From Nothopassalora personata (Eukaryota; Ascomycota; Dothideomycetes; Mycosphaerellales; Mycosphaerellaceae), in contig CM066291.1 in NCBI GenBank assembly GCA_033816765.1, forward strand, positions 5,828,001-5,892,000: 64,000 nt of DNA, in the 5' to 3' direction. Under the pieces are notes generated by a model that was given only the letters and a program-made list of their open reading frames with translations, did not search any database and was not told where the DNA came from. Shown one piece after another: positions 1-12,969 of the stretch (within the stretch, counting starts at the first letter, position 1; every line of letters begins with the position of its first letter). Both the position numbers and the translations under genes were made by a program.

Positions 1-2100
1 CTTAGTCGTGAAGCAAATGCCGCGCCTTAAGCCTAAGATTAATACGCTTAAGAAGGCCACTTCTAGGACTGTTGTCGATAATAACCTAATCTAGAAGGTA
101 GCTAAAATGAGCATACGTACATACTAGCGCGGTCGCGTCGCGGACGCGGGCGCCTTCTACCCGAGCGAGAATTAACGCTCTATGTAACCTAAGAGGCACG
201 ACCTAGACACTAAACTGTAGGTTTACGTAATGTAGCGACCCCTATCGTAGAATCGCGAATAGTCTAAAGCGATAGATAGTTGTTACTACAACTATAGTAG
301 CTCGAAGTACTAGGCTAGCAATTATAGGGCGATAAGGTCCTTAATATCCCGGGGCTACGTATACCTCGCCCCGAACAACTAGTAGTATCTAGGGAAAGAA
401 GGCGATCCACGTCCTACTAAGTTTAACTTTCGGAGGGACTATAGTAAACCGAAACTGCTCTATATGCTCCCTCTACTCGAAGAACATTATAGACCGATCG
501 AATTTAATAACTAGTATAAGATTCCCGCACTACGAAAGTAATAGATGGGTAGGGACTACACTAGGGTAACTAAGGTTACGCTTCCTAATTATTCTAAGCC
601 CCCTCCTAACTTTAGGCATTTAATAGAGTATAGCCCTTAGGACGCACGGTCTAGCTAAACGGAGAAGGCTACTAGGATATATTAGGTCTCATTCGGAGAA
701 AGTGAAGCTGAGTAGGCGATCGACTTAGGCGAGCTTAACGAGGTATCTACCTATCCTATATAGTCTAATAAAGTGAAAGGGAAGGCACCCGTAGGCATTC
801 TAAAGAATCCGCACCCGAGGACCCGGTCCTTAGCCTAGGACCTACGAGCCCGAGCTAAGGCTACTAAGAAAGTTCGCCTTTAATTAGAACAGGAGATCCG
901 ATAAGCTAAGATTAACTAGTAGGAGGTTGAAATAACTAACGAAGTTAGTGCTTAAATGAGCGAAACTCAATTATTAGCTAAATCCGGGGAAACCCTAGGA
1001 AGGGGAAATGATGCCTAAGTGAATAGACTAGGGAACGGCGCTAGTAAAGGACTGCCTAAGGATATGCCTATTAGTCCCGTAAACGCCCCCTTCGCATAAA
1101 GGAAGCGTATGTAGAATGCTAAGACTATAAGGATTAATAACTACGTTCGACAATATAGATTAGCTAGTAATGGCCCGGTTACGAAGGAAGAGGGTATTAT
1201 CTACTAGATTAATTAGATCCTCTAGACAACGTTCCTAAATGTGAACGCCTAAGATTGGTTTCGATATAGTCGCTAGTTCGAGGCTGCCCTTTTCGGTCGC
1301 GTTACTAACACCCCCGCTCTTTAGGAGAAGCTCGCTATAGTGCGACGTCTTATAGGAAAGGACCCTAAGGTTCGCACTAGTTAAGTAGTTACCTATAAAG
1401 ATGAACCTAAGTATAATAAGGAGGTCTTCCGTAAAGATAGTTAGGCCTAGTATGTCGGAGTGTATTCAACTATACTTTACTCTAAAGGTGCGGTCCCTAC
1501 TACTAAGCTATACGAGGACGTTAAGAAAATCGGGCTCTCTAGTGTCCTTAATAACTTTACTATAGTCCCTAGTCCTTAGGTAGTAGTAGAGTTTAGGATA
1601 AATAAGAACTAGATTAGGTGCCTAATTAATAAGGGTTCTAAGGTAAATATCATCGGCTAGAGGAACGCTTATAGGTTTAGGTTACTAGTAATATTAAGTG
1701 CTTAGCTTACCTTTCGAGGTGCTAGAGGACGGGCCTAGTTCAAAGGTGTTGTAGGCAATTTAGATGTTTAGGTGTTTAGGGTTCACTACTAGGTAGACAT
1801 GTTCATCTCCTTAGATCTAAACTCACTAACGATCCTAGGACGTCCGTAGGCCCGTAAGGTGCGGCTCACTGCCCGTAACTGCGATAATGGTTCATAGGAG
1901 GGGACTATTACTAGCCGCAAAGGTGAAAGTGTTATGTTTACTACCCTAGTTAGCTCAGACAGGTATAAGACCCTCTAAGAACTGTTAAAAGCGTCGGGAA
2001 ATGGAAGGGTAGGTTAAATTACGGCGCTTAACCTACCGATTTGCTAAAGCCGGATTTAATAAAATCAGTAAGGTTCTCGCACTATCTCGGAGAAACCTCG
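1..2100 (+). pseudogene. Element P gag/protease relic (left arm)
   Basis: RIP-mutated coding frame of a Gypsy-like retroelement, cut by the window start. It reads through with TAG/TAA at Gln positions. The retropepsin region is recognisable near 1620-1660 (INKGSKVNIIG, where an Asp-Ser-Gly-type active site is expected) and near 1800-1850 (DMFISLDLNSLTILGRP, the flap/ILG-like segment). The upstream part is a gag-like region with no zinc knuckle that I can identify. The same element on the right arm shows its gag start at 20000. It is too damaged to encode a protein. Confidence 0.7.
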
Positions 2101-2107
2101 GACTTTA

Positions 2108-2133
2108 ATTTACCGGTCCCGGGACCGGTAAAT
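2108..2133. repeat. 26-bp perfect palindrome, copy 1
   Basis: Half-site ATTTACCGGTCCC followed directly by its exact reverse complement. It lies between the gag/protease and pol modules of element P on the left arm. Confidence 0.95.
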
Positions 2134-2739
2134 AGCTATAGTAAGGAAAACGGCACGACGTAGCTATAGGAAGGCACGACGTATCTATAGGAACCCGGCA
2201 AGGCTCTAACGCCTAGTAACTATTTAGCTCACTTATTAGGATTGCTTAGGAGTATAGGAACAAAGGAACGAGTTATAGAAATTAGAATAGGCGCGTTTAA
2301 GGGAGATTCTATTACTAACGTTTATTTAGTTTAAGGGGATTAGCCCTCCGAGATCCTAAGGTAATCTACATTAAATGCTTAGGCACGGAAGTAGTAAGTA
2401 GGCTAACATATAGCTAACATTAGGATGCCGCAGGTCTTTACGATGTACAAGCGTAAGGCGGATAAGAAGAAGCTAGTAGACGCGAGCGTTCACGAACGCC
2501 TAGAATCACGAGTTAAGGGAGATATAGAATAGAAGCGTAGAGCATTGTACCTAGAATCCAAGATGCCTAAAGCACAAGGTCCGTTCGATAGGAAGTACTT
2601 AACTAAGAAATTCTTAAGTATTAAGCGAGGTAGCCGGATTACTCTAGAACGACTTACCTTAATTAAGGTCGGCATTAAGCTATTACTAATAGAAAGGGCC
2701 TTATTCGATAAGATGCTCTATAACCGGGAGGCAGTCCTC

Positions 2740-5700
2740 GCTTAGGATTTTAGTTACATGAGGCAAATTAGGCACGACGTCGTACCACCTTAGAAAATCA
2801 ATACGGTCCCTTATAGACTATAGTAGGCACGCCCTATCCGGTTGCACCTAAGCCTTAGGGCAATTGTTAAGCGCATAATTAGAGCCCGGATTAAGAACAA
2901 CATCCTAGAATACTTATAAGGGGCATATTCCAATAGCTAGTTCCTAGTCGTAAAGAAGGTTAATTCCTCTAGAAGCGATATGCTATATCGGTTAATTAAC
3001 TTAGCTATACTCCTAAATAAGGTTACTATACGCGATGCTAACATTCTACCGGACACGGATAGCTTCTTAGAGGATTTTGCCGGGTACCGAGTCGCTTTAC
3101 TTATAGACCTGTTTTTAGGTTATAATTAGGTTACTTTAGATAAGTCCTACCGGGACTTAATAGCCTTTATGACCCCTCTTAGCCTAGTACGTAACACGAC
3201 TCTACCTTAAGGGGCTACTAATTCGGTTACTTAGTTCGTGCGTACGGTAATAAAGATTCTACTTAATTATATCTCGCATCGAGCGAAGCCGTTTCTCGAT
3301 AACATCGGTATTAAGGGACTAACTAAGGACTATAGGAATGCCGAAGTAGAGCCTAGGTTAAGGAAATAGGTTGTTAAGCATATCGTTTCCCTAGATCTAG
3401 TTCTTGCTAACCTAGAGAGAGCTAGTGCGGTAGTTGCTAGAGGGAAATCCCAATAGTTATACGAAAAGCTTAAGATTATTAGGTACGTTACTAGCCCGGA
3501 TGGTCGCTATCCTAACCCGAAGGTTGTAGCTAAGATCCTAGACTAGCCTACGCCTACCTATATTAAGGAGGTCCGGACCTATGTAGGGCTATGTGTATAC
3601 TTCCGGATATAGATTCCCTAGTTCGTTATTATCGCTCGACTAATGTACAAGCTGCTAAAGAAGGGCGCCGAGTTCACCTAGATAGAAAATAAGCAGTTCT
3701 CGAAAGAAGAGGTTACTAGATATCTTATATAAGCTCTAGCCTTAGTTACCCTCTACTACTTACCTAGTACTAGGTCCATCTTTATCTTAGTTAATGCTAG
3801 CGGCACTAGATAGGGATGTATCGTTTCTTAAGAATTAATAGACAGTACTCGACGGCGTTACCCGGTACGGTATAAGAGTAGAATCTAGAACGCGTTAGAA
3901 TCTAGATATAATGCTAGTAAGCGGGAGTGCCTTAGGGTCCTTAAGGGGCTTAAGAAGATCTAGAGATATATCACTAGCGTTGATTTTATCCTTAAGGTTA
4001 ATACTAAGACACTTGTATAGTAGCTTAACCGGCCGGCTTCGGACCTACCTAACTCGGCAATAGCCCGGTAGGTCGTATGGATTAGGTTGTTTACGTTCGA
4101 AGTAAAGCACGTTACGGGGACTAGACACACTAGTCTAGATACCCTGTCTCGTAGGCCCTCTATACCTTAGGAACCTAGGGAAGCTAACGAAGACGAAGTC
4201 GACTAGATAATTAATAATAAGCTATTCGGGTACCCGGAGCCGGTCGATACCTATCTAGTTGAAATCTAGAAAACCCGACATCTCGGAGACTAATATTCTA
4301 AGGGCTCTTAGTAGCTTACTTAGGTTATAGAAACTAGGACCCGACCCGATAGTGTTACCCGTACTAAGTACCGGCGGCTAGTAAAAAAGAGCGTTAACTT
4401 CTTTATCCGAGACCGATTACTGTTCTTCTAGAAGCGCCGAGGAGTACCGTTATAACTTGTAATTAACGATAATAAGGCTTAGAAGGAAATCGTTATAGAG
4501 TGCTATAAGAGACACGGTTACCGTAGCGCTAAGGTCGTGTATAACCTTATTTCCGATCGGTATTACTAGGACGGATGCTTCGCCGATGTCTCTACGTAGG
4601 TTCGAAGTTATGCTCCCTATAGGTTTCGCGAAGGTAACTAGCGCGCTAGTAAGCTTCACTTATCGAGCCCTTAGGTCATTAGTAAGAAGTAGTACTCGGA
4701 CCCCGTCTAGGTGTATAAAAATAGATACCTCCTAGTCGCGCGCAAAGCACTTAGTAACTAGATCGAGGCTAGAGTAATAAGGGCGCCTCCTAGCTCTAAG
4801 ACGGTTACTAAGTTTCTATATAAAGATGTCTTCTATAGGCACGGCTACTACGCTAAAATTATACTTAATAACGCTACGGTTCATACGGCTAAGGTTAAGC
4901 GGTTACTCGTAGGACTTAGTGTTCGAAGGATCCGAGTATTACCGTACTATCCGTAGTCTAATGCTCCGGTCGAGGTTAGGCACCGTCCGATTCTTATAGC
5001 GTTAGTAAAGCTTATAAGGAACACATACCGCAGATAGGAGTAATAGGTGCCCGCTGTGTTATAGGCTAATAGGACCACGACCTATCGTACTACCGGAATA
5101 ACGCTAGCTTAGGTCCTATATAGCTATCGTACGATTCTACCAATTAAGGTTAAGTACCCGACGTAGGCGAATTATTAGTAGGGATCGGTAAGAACGACTA
5201 AGGACCTACTTGCTATACGTGCGCGTTAAGTCTAGGCTCGAGACCTTAGTTTAGAAGAGCTATATACTCGAAGGAAGCGACTAAGAGAACTTAGTAAGGA
5301 CTACTTTAATTCTTACCGGAATGTTAACTTTGTTAGTTTCTAGAAGGGCGACCTTATTATAAGATTCGACAAGCCATACAAGGATAACTTCTTACGTAAG
5401 ATCGGGTACCGATAGTAAGGTCTATATCGGGTATCTAGTGTCTCTAGGGAGTTTAGTACCTATATTCTTAAGGAACTCGATAGTACGCTAATAAAGGGAG
5501 TTTAGGTACGAGAAACCCTTAAGCTAGTTCTAGAACTTCGCTCGAATAATATAGGAGTACTAGGCTTAGATAATGGGACCGATCTCGTAATAGGGGAGGG
5601 AGAAGTTGCTAATAGCGAAGACAGTAGTAATTCGAACGAGATCGAGCCTATCGCCGACGAAGACGTGCTACCTATAGGAGTTAACGAAAGGGGATCGTAT

Positions 5701-5830
5701 CCTAAGCCGGAATCTAAGAAGCTATAGGTTAGGCCTTATAGCCTTTCTATAGCCGAAATTTCACAGTTTAGTAGGATCGAAGCCGAGAACTAATTAGTTA
5801 GTAATAGCGTACGGAGTTTACTTCCCTTAG
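2740..5830 (+). pseudogene. Element P pol relic: RT, RNase H, integrase (left arm)
   Basis: RIP-destroyed polyprotein frame with many TAG codons. In order I see: a reverse transcriptase with the catalytic box eroded to FLDNIGIKG near 3290-3320; an RNase H segment near 3770-4110 (FILVNASGTRQGCIVSQEL, then a KTLVQQLNR stretch); an integrase with a zinc-binding-like region near 4490-4560; a catalytic-core tail near 4860-5000 (NNATVHTAKVKRLLVG, LPYYPQSNAPVE); and a GPY/F-like C-terminal region near 5330-5480. Its relatives are fungal Gypsy-type elements with a PFLDDI-type RT box. I could not find conventional TG..CA LTRs around it. Confidence 0.75.
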
Positions 5831-5934
5831 GCATGTGTTGTATATGCCCTTTAGTTTGTTAAGCCGATTCGGTTATCTAGACTTCACTTTATAGGGTGTT
5901 CTTACCTTAGTTAGACCTTAGCTAGTAGAGTTAC

Positions 5935-5960
5935 ATTTACCGGTCCCGGGACCGGTAAAT
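5935..5960. repeat. 26-bp perfect palindrome, copy 2
   Basis: Same 13+13 palindrome at the junction between element P and module Q. On the Q side it is followed by CGGATCACGTAATAGCG, which resembles the sequence beside copy 6 (CAGGTCACGTGAC, then AGTAGCGCAG). Confidence 0.95.
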
Positions 5961-8900
5961 CGGATCACGTAATAGCGTAGCATGCCCTACCGAATGCTTA
6001 CCTAGGTGGTCACTAGCACTGGTTTTCGGTTATATGCAGGGTTATCGGACCTTTAGTATAACCTTAATAGCACTGCTCTTACTACTTATAAGACCGGTCT
6101 CGGCGCTACTGCCTTATAACGGTTATAGGGACATACGCTAAGAGGCATACTTAAGCGTAGCTCTCTACCTACTACTTCCTCTCTTTTTCTTTAAACACTA
6201 ACACCATTACTAGAGCTACTAACACATCTATCTACTACTACACATTAGACGGTTCTCTAGCCTCTCTCTTTACGACCTTAACCTTTAAAGCCCCTACCCC
6301 GACACTAAGCTTTTAAAGCTTACTAACACTCTAGAGTAGCACTACGAGATAGCTAGCTCTTACGATCTTACTAATAGCGAGTCCTAGTTATTATAGCTTT
6401 AGCTAGTCTATCGTTACGCCCGGCTAGCTCGAGTATAGCGCTTACTAGTACTATTACTAGGCTTACCCGCCTACCTTAGACCTTGTTCGAGTCCCTTCGC
6501 CTACCGGACAACGTTAAGTATGTCCTTACTAACACAAACACGCCGAAGTCCGCCGCTAATATTATGTTCCGCGATCTTAGTCCTTAGAAGCGGGTTAAGG
6601 TGTTAAAGGACTTCTATAAGGGCTTCGAGAAGGTGTTCGAAGATTACTCCGTCTAGGTTAACCTATTTTTCGAGGAAGTTAAGAGCGGCATAGGTAAGAG
6701 CTACTAGGATAAATTCCTTAGTAATAAGAAGCTCGAGGTCTTGTTTCCCGTCGTCGGTAAGATTTGTAAGACCGGTTTAGAGATTCGTAACCGAGAGAAG
6801 ACTCTTCGAGCTACGCTTACCCGCTACTAGCTATAGTAAATGGACAATAAGATTCTTAATCGACGCGTTATCGCCGAACTTTATAGTACTAACAGTGGGC
6901 GCCGCTAGTTCACGGCCTTTATTAATAAGTACCTAGACTATAGTAGGGCTATTAGTAGAATTTAGAGGGCATTAATCTAGCGTATAAGGATCGGCCGTAA
7001 GGGCATAGATCGTAAGCGAATTCTAGAGCCTAGTAATCTTACCCGGTACGATAGGGAGCCTAAAGCACGTAGCATTAATCCGTAGTCGGCTAAGAGTAGG
7101 GAGATTATTAGAAGACACCGCCTAGCCGTCTATAAGGATAGCCTTCTATACTTTATAGAGGGTACTATTACTAAGAAGTCCGCGTCCCTAGAGGATAGTA
7201 TAGATTAACCTAGACCATCTAGCTAGCAATAGCCTTAGCTACATTAGCTACTACCGGGTGGTAAAGGTAAAGGACGTATAAAGAGTACTACGCTAACTCT
7301 ACTACTAGCCTCTACCTAGCCTATAGTCCTATCGAGAGGCGGTCGTAAGTCGAGTCGACTTAAGCAGCTCCGTATAGGCGAGAGCATAGGTAAGGGTATA
7401 ACTACGCCTACTCGATCCTCGCCTAACCGAACGCTAGATAGCGCACCTATACGCGAGGGCAGTCCGCTAGGTATACCGGTTAGTACCCTACGATCTACTC
7501 TAGCCTTAACTAAGAATAGCAATCCGATACTTACTATGTTACCTTCGGCTATAATTAGGGATGTATTAGTCTTTAAGGATTAGATCCTATAAGAAGACGA
7601 GGCCCTCCGGATTAAGCGCGCTAACTACACCTATAATAAGCGGTACTATAGCGTTAAGTTTAGAAACTCGATTAATATAGATAGCATTAACTAGCTACCT
7701 AAGTACCGGATAGCGGGCCTTAAGATGCTCGAACATGCTGTCTCGTAGGTTCTTAAGAGGGATAGTAAGGTTAGCGCTATAATTTGTAATTAGCATGTTC
7801 GAGATTTCTACTATAAGGCCCTCTACTTCGTTACGAATCCCGGTATTACCGCTAATACCCTATATGAGCGTGCCCTTAATGTCTAAGACTAGCTCTTTAA
7901 AGGTAAGAGTTTTTTAGCTATTAAGGTAAAGAATGGGTCGTGGTTTCGCCCTAATAAGCGTAGTTAGAAGACTATTAATCCGCTTAGCTACCTCCGTATT
8001 CGAGTTAAAGTCGGCACTACGAGTAGTATCGTTACGTATGCTAACTATAACTAGATCCTCGACAAATTTGGCATTAATGAAGCTAACTAAGCCGATCTTA
8101 ATAGTACCGGTACCTACATTAATAGTAACATGCTATACTAGTATAATAACGCTAAGCTAGCGCCGCGGGTTAAAACAGTTAGAGAAATGATAAGTCGAGA
8201 ATTCGACGTGTACCGATAGCACCTACGAGAATTAAACAAGGTTAGTAACGGCGGCGTCTACTAGAACATGTAGTATTCTCTAAGCTAATAGATTATGCGA
8301 TAAGACCCCGGGCTATAGCTCTTATAAGTAGCGCTACACCCTTAGTACTGCACTCGGTTTATCTCCTTCCCTAGGCCTACGATTTTTAGCTTTAATAGGG
8401 CTTATTAGGGGGGCGACGCGAACACTATAGTGTAGTATACTAGGGTCGACTTAAACCTCGAAATTGAGAACTACTAGACTAGTAACCGGCTTAACATGCT
8501 ATACTCTCTTAACTTAGAGGGCACTAGTGGGCCGGAGTTTTTACACGGTTTTTATAAGTAAGGGAATGCTAGAGAGTTTATCTAGTAGTGCCGGACTAAC
8601 GACTATATAGAAGACGGCCGATTTAAGCGTTTCTTCTCGGTTAGGGTTCATAATTACCTAAGTAAGAATAGCATTAGCTAGTTTAGAGAGGACCTAAGCG
8701 CTAGGCAAATACGAGTAACTACTGTAGGCGTCCTAATAAGGTAGGCCGTACATAAGAGGACGCTACGTTAGATTAACCCTTACTTTATCGAGATCCGCGA
8801 CGATGACTATCTTAAACTCTAGAGAAGCTAGAGCATACACTAGGTAATGGATCTCTATCGTAACTTTAAGACGCTAAGTAAAAGCGCTGTAGGGTTTAAG

Positions 8901-9340
8901 TATCGACGCCTAGTGCCCGGCTATCCTTTTCCTACGGCCGTACACCTTAGCGGCATCAGCCCTCTATCCGATGCCCTAGCGGGTTTAAAGTCCTAGAACG
9001 ATAACGAAGTTATACTTAATGCTAGAAGGTAGCTTAATGCTACGATCCGCCTAGACTCGGAGCTCTTCTATAAGAAGATGTATAATTAGCGCGTCCGAGC
9101 TATAAAATTGATGGATAAGTAGCTTAGCCTAGTTACTACTCTCGAGTAGATGTGCTTTACGAGCGAAGGGCGTAATGAGAGCTTCTTCCGTAACTACTAT
9201 AGGAACTTCGCTAGCTAGCTACTTAGGGACGCGTCTAGTGAGACTAGTGTTAGCTACGACAACGAGTAGGTCTAGATAAAGGAGTTGTGTAAGAATGAGT
9301 AGAACTAAGTAGTTAGTACGGGTCTATAGGCTCCTAGTTT
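5961..9340 (+). pseudogene. Module Q: unidentified long coding frame
   Basis: From about 6440 to 9340 one frame reads as a basic, Lys/Arg-rich protein of roughly 950 codons, with nearly all stops being TAG at Gln-type positions, as expected for a RIP-mutated gene. Recognisable stretches include KVLKDFYKGFEKVFEDY near 6600 and NPGITANTLYERALNVQDQ near 7835-7890. I do not recognise a family: no RT box, no zinc knuckle, no obvious DDE triad and no tyrosine-recombinase motif that I could fix. It lies in the same direction as P pol, between copies of the 26-bp palindrome at 5935 and 10169. It may be a transposase, an accessory gene of P, or a separate element. Confidence 0.5.
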
Positions 9341-9896
9341 CTAGTTGATTTTCCGGCTATATAGGGTTTCTAATTCTAGTTCTAGTTCTAGTTCTAACTC
9401 TAGTTAATGCTTCGGGTACGGGTGCTTCTAGTCCTTAGATCTTACTTGTTTCTTATAGTTACTTGTCTTCCCTTAACTTACTTTCTAGCTACGCGATAGA
9501 TTCGACTTTAGACTTATTAGGTTACTAGTACTAACACTCACTTGTCTCATGAATAGCGTTTACATTATTTAACTATCTAGTCCGTTCGATTGTACTAACA
9601 TAGCTGCCTAATCCCTCGCTAGTTTCATAGCATACGTTAACGTAGGGCGACGGGCGCGAGTCGCGGATTATTGCCGTTACTATTACGGTCTCTACTAGAG
9701 AAATTCTTTCGACCTTTATAAACTGTCGCTAGCAGGCCCTAGGATTACCTAACATCTTATATGTTAAGCTAAATGGTAGAGTGAGCTACTATGCTACTAC
9801 TAGACTACCTTAGCTTACAGCGACTAACTAAGCTACCTATAATGCCCGGGCTTACTACTTTGGAACCTAAGGATAGGTTCGTAATGGGGGAGGATA

Positions 9897-10266
9897 TATT
9901 AACGACTAATAGGTTATGTTAACCTTAGGTTTAGAGGGGGTCCCTTAGGTCTAACTTGCCCTAATTTCATTTAGGTTTAATTGGATATTTAGGTAAGCTA
10001 GTAGGACCTAGTATAGCTGTTAAGATATATACTACGCAGCTAAGCATTGTAAGCGTAGCACAATAAGGCAACAATTCAATTTATACCTCTCGAGTAGAGG
10101 GTATAGGGGTTTAGGTCCGCTAATCCTCTTGTTTTATCTAGCTACTACGCTGCTCGTTACGTAACCTAATTTCACGGTCCCGGGACCGGTAAATACCTCT
10201 ACTTACATAAGCGCCGCTCTACACTACTACAACTCGGATAGGCCTACATAGGGTAGTTAGTAGACA
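9897..10266 (+). repeat. Inverted repeat IR1 (partner at 20346-20736)
   Basis: About 370 bp that match 20736-20346 in reverse complement, with RIP-type differences. It includes the palindrome variant and about 72 bp beyond it that match the upstream flank of the right-arm element P. It ends at the inner breakpoint of the inverted duplication. Confidence 0.85.
10169..10194. repeat. 26-bp palindrome variant, copy 3
   Basis: Same motif, with one half-site reading ATTTCACGGTCCC instead of ATTTACCGGTCCC. It lies at the end of module Q inside the spacer, and is the inverted counterpart of the copy at 20440. Confidence 0.93.
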
Positions 10267-10271
10267 TTACT

Positions 10272-12360
10272 ACTAGTGCCCTCTAAGTTAAGAGAGTATA
10301 GCATGTTAAGCCGGTTACTAGTCTAGTAGTTCTCAATTTCGAGGTTTAAGTCGACCCTAGTATACTACACTATAGTGTTCGCGTCGCCCCCCTAATAAGC
10401 CCTATTAAAGCTAAAAATCGTAGGCCTAGGGAAGGAGATAAACCGAGTGCAGTACTAAGGGTGTAGCGCTACTTATAAGAGCTATAGCCCGGGGTCTTAT
10501 CGCATAATCTATTAGCTTAGAGAATACTACATGTTCTAGTAGACGCCGCCGTTACTAACCTTGTTTAATTCTCGTAGGTGCTATCGGTACACGTCGAATT
10601 CTCGACTTATCATTTCTCTAACTGTTTTAACCCGCGGCGCTAGCTTAGCGTTATTATACTAGTATAGCATGTTACTATTAATGTAGGTACCGGTACTATT
10701 AAGATCGGCTTAGTTAGCTTCATTAATGCCAAATTTGTCGAGGATCTAGTTATAGTTAGCATACGTAACGATACTACTCGTAGTGCCGACTTTAACTCGA
10801 ATACGGAGGTAGCTAAGCGGATTAATAGTCTTCTAACTACGCTTATTAGGGCGAAACCACGACCCATTCTTTACCTTAATAGCTAAAAAACTCTTACCTT
10901 TAAAGAGCTAGTCTTAGACATTAAGGGCACGCTCATATAGGGTATTAGCGGTAATACCGGGATTCGTAACGAAGTAGAGGGCCTTATAGTAGAAATCTCG
11001 AACATGCTAATTACAAATTATAGCGCTAACCTTACTATCCCTCTTAAGAACCTACGAGACAGCATGTTCGAGCATCTTAAGGCCCGCTATCCGGTACTTA
11101 GGTAGCTAGTTAATGCTATCTATATTAATCGAGTTTCTAAACTTAACGCTATAGTACCGCTTATTATAGGTGTAGTTAGCGCGCTTAATCCGGAGGGCCT
11201 CGTCTTCTTATAGGATCTAATCCTTAAAGACTAATACATCCCTAATTATAGCCGAAGGTAACATAGTAAGTATCGGATTGCTATTCTTAGTTAAGGCTAG
11301 AGTAGATCGTAGGGTACTAACCGGTATACCTAGCGGACTGCCCTCGCGTATAGGTGCGCTATCTAGCGTTCGGTTAGGCGAGGATCGAGTAGGCGTAGTT
11401 ATACCCTTACCTATGCTCTCGCCTATACGGAGCTGCTTAAGTCGACTCGACTTACGACCGCCTCTCGATAGGACTATAGGCTAGGTAGAGGCTAGTAGTA
11501 GAGTTAGCGTAGTACTCTTTATACGTCCTTTACCTTTACCACCCGGTAGTAGCTAATGTAGCTAAGGCTATTGCTAGCTAGATGGTCTAGGTTAATCTAT
11601 ACTATCCTCTAGGGACGCGGACTTCTTAGTAATAGTACCCTCTATAAAGTATAGAAGGCTATCCTTATAGACGGCTAGGCGGTGTCTTCTAATAATCTCC
11701 CTACTCTTAGCCGACTACGGATTAATGCTACGTGCTTTAGGCTCCCTATCGTACCGGGTAAGATTACTAGGCTCTAGAATTCGCTTACGATCTATGCCCT
11801 TACGGCCGATCCTTATACGCTAGATTAATGCCCTCTAAATTCTACTAATAGCCCTACTATAGTCTAGGTACTTATTAATAAAGGCCGTGAACTAGCGGCG
11901 CCCACTGTTAGTACTATAAAGTTCGGCGATAACGCGTCGATTAAGAATCTTATTGTCCATTTACTATAGCTAGTAGCGGGTAAGCGTAGCTCGAAGAGTC
12001 TTCTCTCGGTTACGAATCTCTAAACCGGTCTTACAAATCTTACCGACGACGGGAAACAAGACCTCGAGCTTCTTATTACTAAGGAATTTATCCTAGTAGC
12101 TCTTACCTATGCCGCTCTTAACTTCCTCGAAAAATAGGTTAACCTAGACGGAGTAATCTTCGAACACCTTCTCGAAGCCCTTATAGAAGTCCTTTAACAC
12201 CTTAACCCGCTTCTAAGGACTAAGATCGCGGAACATAATATTAGCGGCGGACTTCGGCGTGTTTGTGTTAGTAAGGACATACTTAACGTTGTCCGGTAGG
12301 CGAAGGGACTCGAACAAGGTCTAAGGTAGGCGGGTAAGCCTAGTAATAGTACTAGTAAGC
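10272..12360 (-). pseudogene. Module Q relic, truncated (right arm)
   Basis: Mirror copy of 6440-8528, with identical damage. It is truncated at the inner breakpoint of the inverted duplication, so the C-terminal third seen in the left-side copy is missing. The function is unknown, as for the left copy. Confidence 0.5.
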
Positions 12361-12839
12361 GCTATACTCGAGCTAGCCGGGCGTAACGATAGACTAGCTA
12401 AAGCTATAATAACTAGGACTCGCTATTAGTAAGATCGTAAGAGCTAGCTATCTCGTAGTGCTACTCTAGAGTGTTAGTAAGCTTTAAAAGCTTAGTGTCG
12501 GGGTAGGGGCTTTAAAGGTTAAGGTCGTAAAGAGAGAGGCTAGAGAACCGTCTAATGTGTAGTAGTAGATAGATGTGTTAGTAGCTCTAGTAATGGTGTT
12601 AGTGTTTAAAGAAAAAGAGAGGAAGTAGTAGGTAGAGAGCTACGCTTAAGTATGCCTCTTAGCGTATGTCCCTATAACCGTTATAAGGCAGTAGCGCCGA
12701 GACCGGTCTTATAAGTAGTAAGAGCAGTGCTATTAAGGTTATACTAAAGGTCCGATAACCCTGCATATAACCGAAAACCAGTGCTAGTGACCACCTAGGT
12801 AAGCATTCGGTAGGGCATGCTACGCTATTACGTGATCCG

Positions 12840-12865
12840 ATTTACCGGTCCCGGGACCGGTAAAT
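12840..12865. repeat. 26-bp perfect palindrome, copy 4
   Basis: Mirror image of the copy at 5935, at the P/Q junction of the right arm. Confidence 0.95.
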
Positions 12866-12969
12866 GTAACTCTACTAGCTAAGGTCTAACTAAGGTAAGA
12901 ACACCCTATAAAGTGAAGTCTAGATAACCGAATCGGCTTAACAAACTAAAGGGCATATACAACACATGC

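Larger units (their letters stand above)
1..8528. repeat. Left arm of giant inverted duplication
   Basis: The reverse complement of this stretch recurs at 10272-18799: every base x pairs with 18800-x wherever I compared. Examples are the first 40 bases against 18760-18799, the 26-bp palindromes, and several frames that translate identically on both arms. The arm reaches the window edge, so its true outer limit is not visible. Both arms carry the same RIP mutations, so the copy was made (or homogenised) after RIP, or is an assembly artefact. Confidence 0.93.
8529..10271. other. Asymmetric spacer of the inverted duplication
   Basis: Unique sequence between the arms. It holds the 3' third of the Q frame (to about 9340), a short run of CTAGTT-like hexamers at about 9365-9405, a stretch (9410-9896) in which I see no gene, and then a segment of about 370 bp (9897-10266) that is repeated in inverted orientation at 20346-20736. 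That segment contains one variant of the 26-bp palindrome. Confidence 0.85.
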
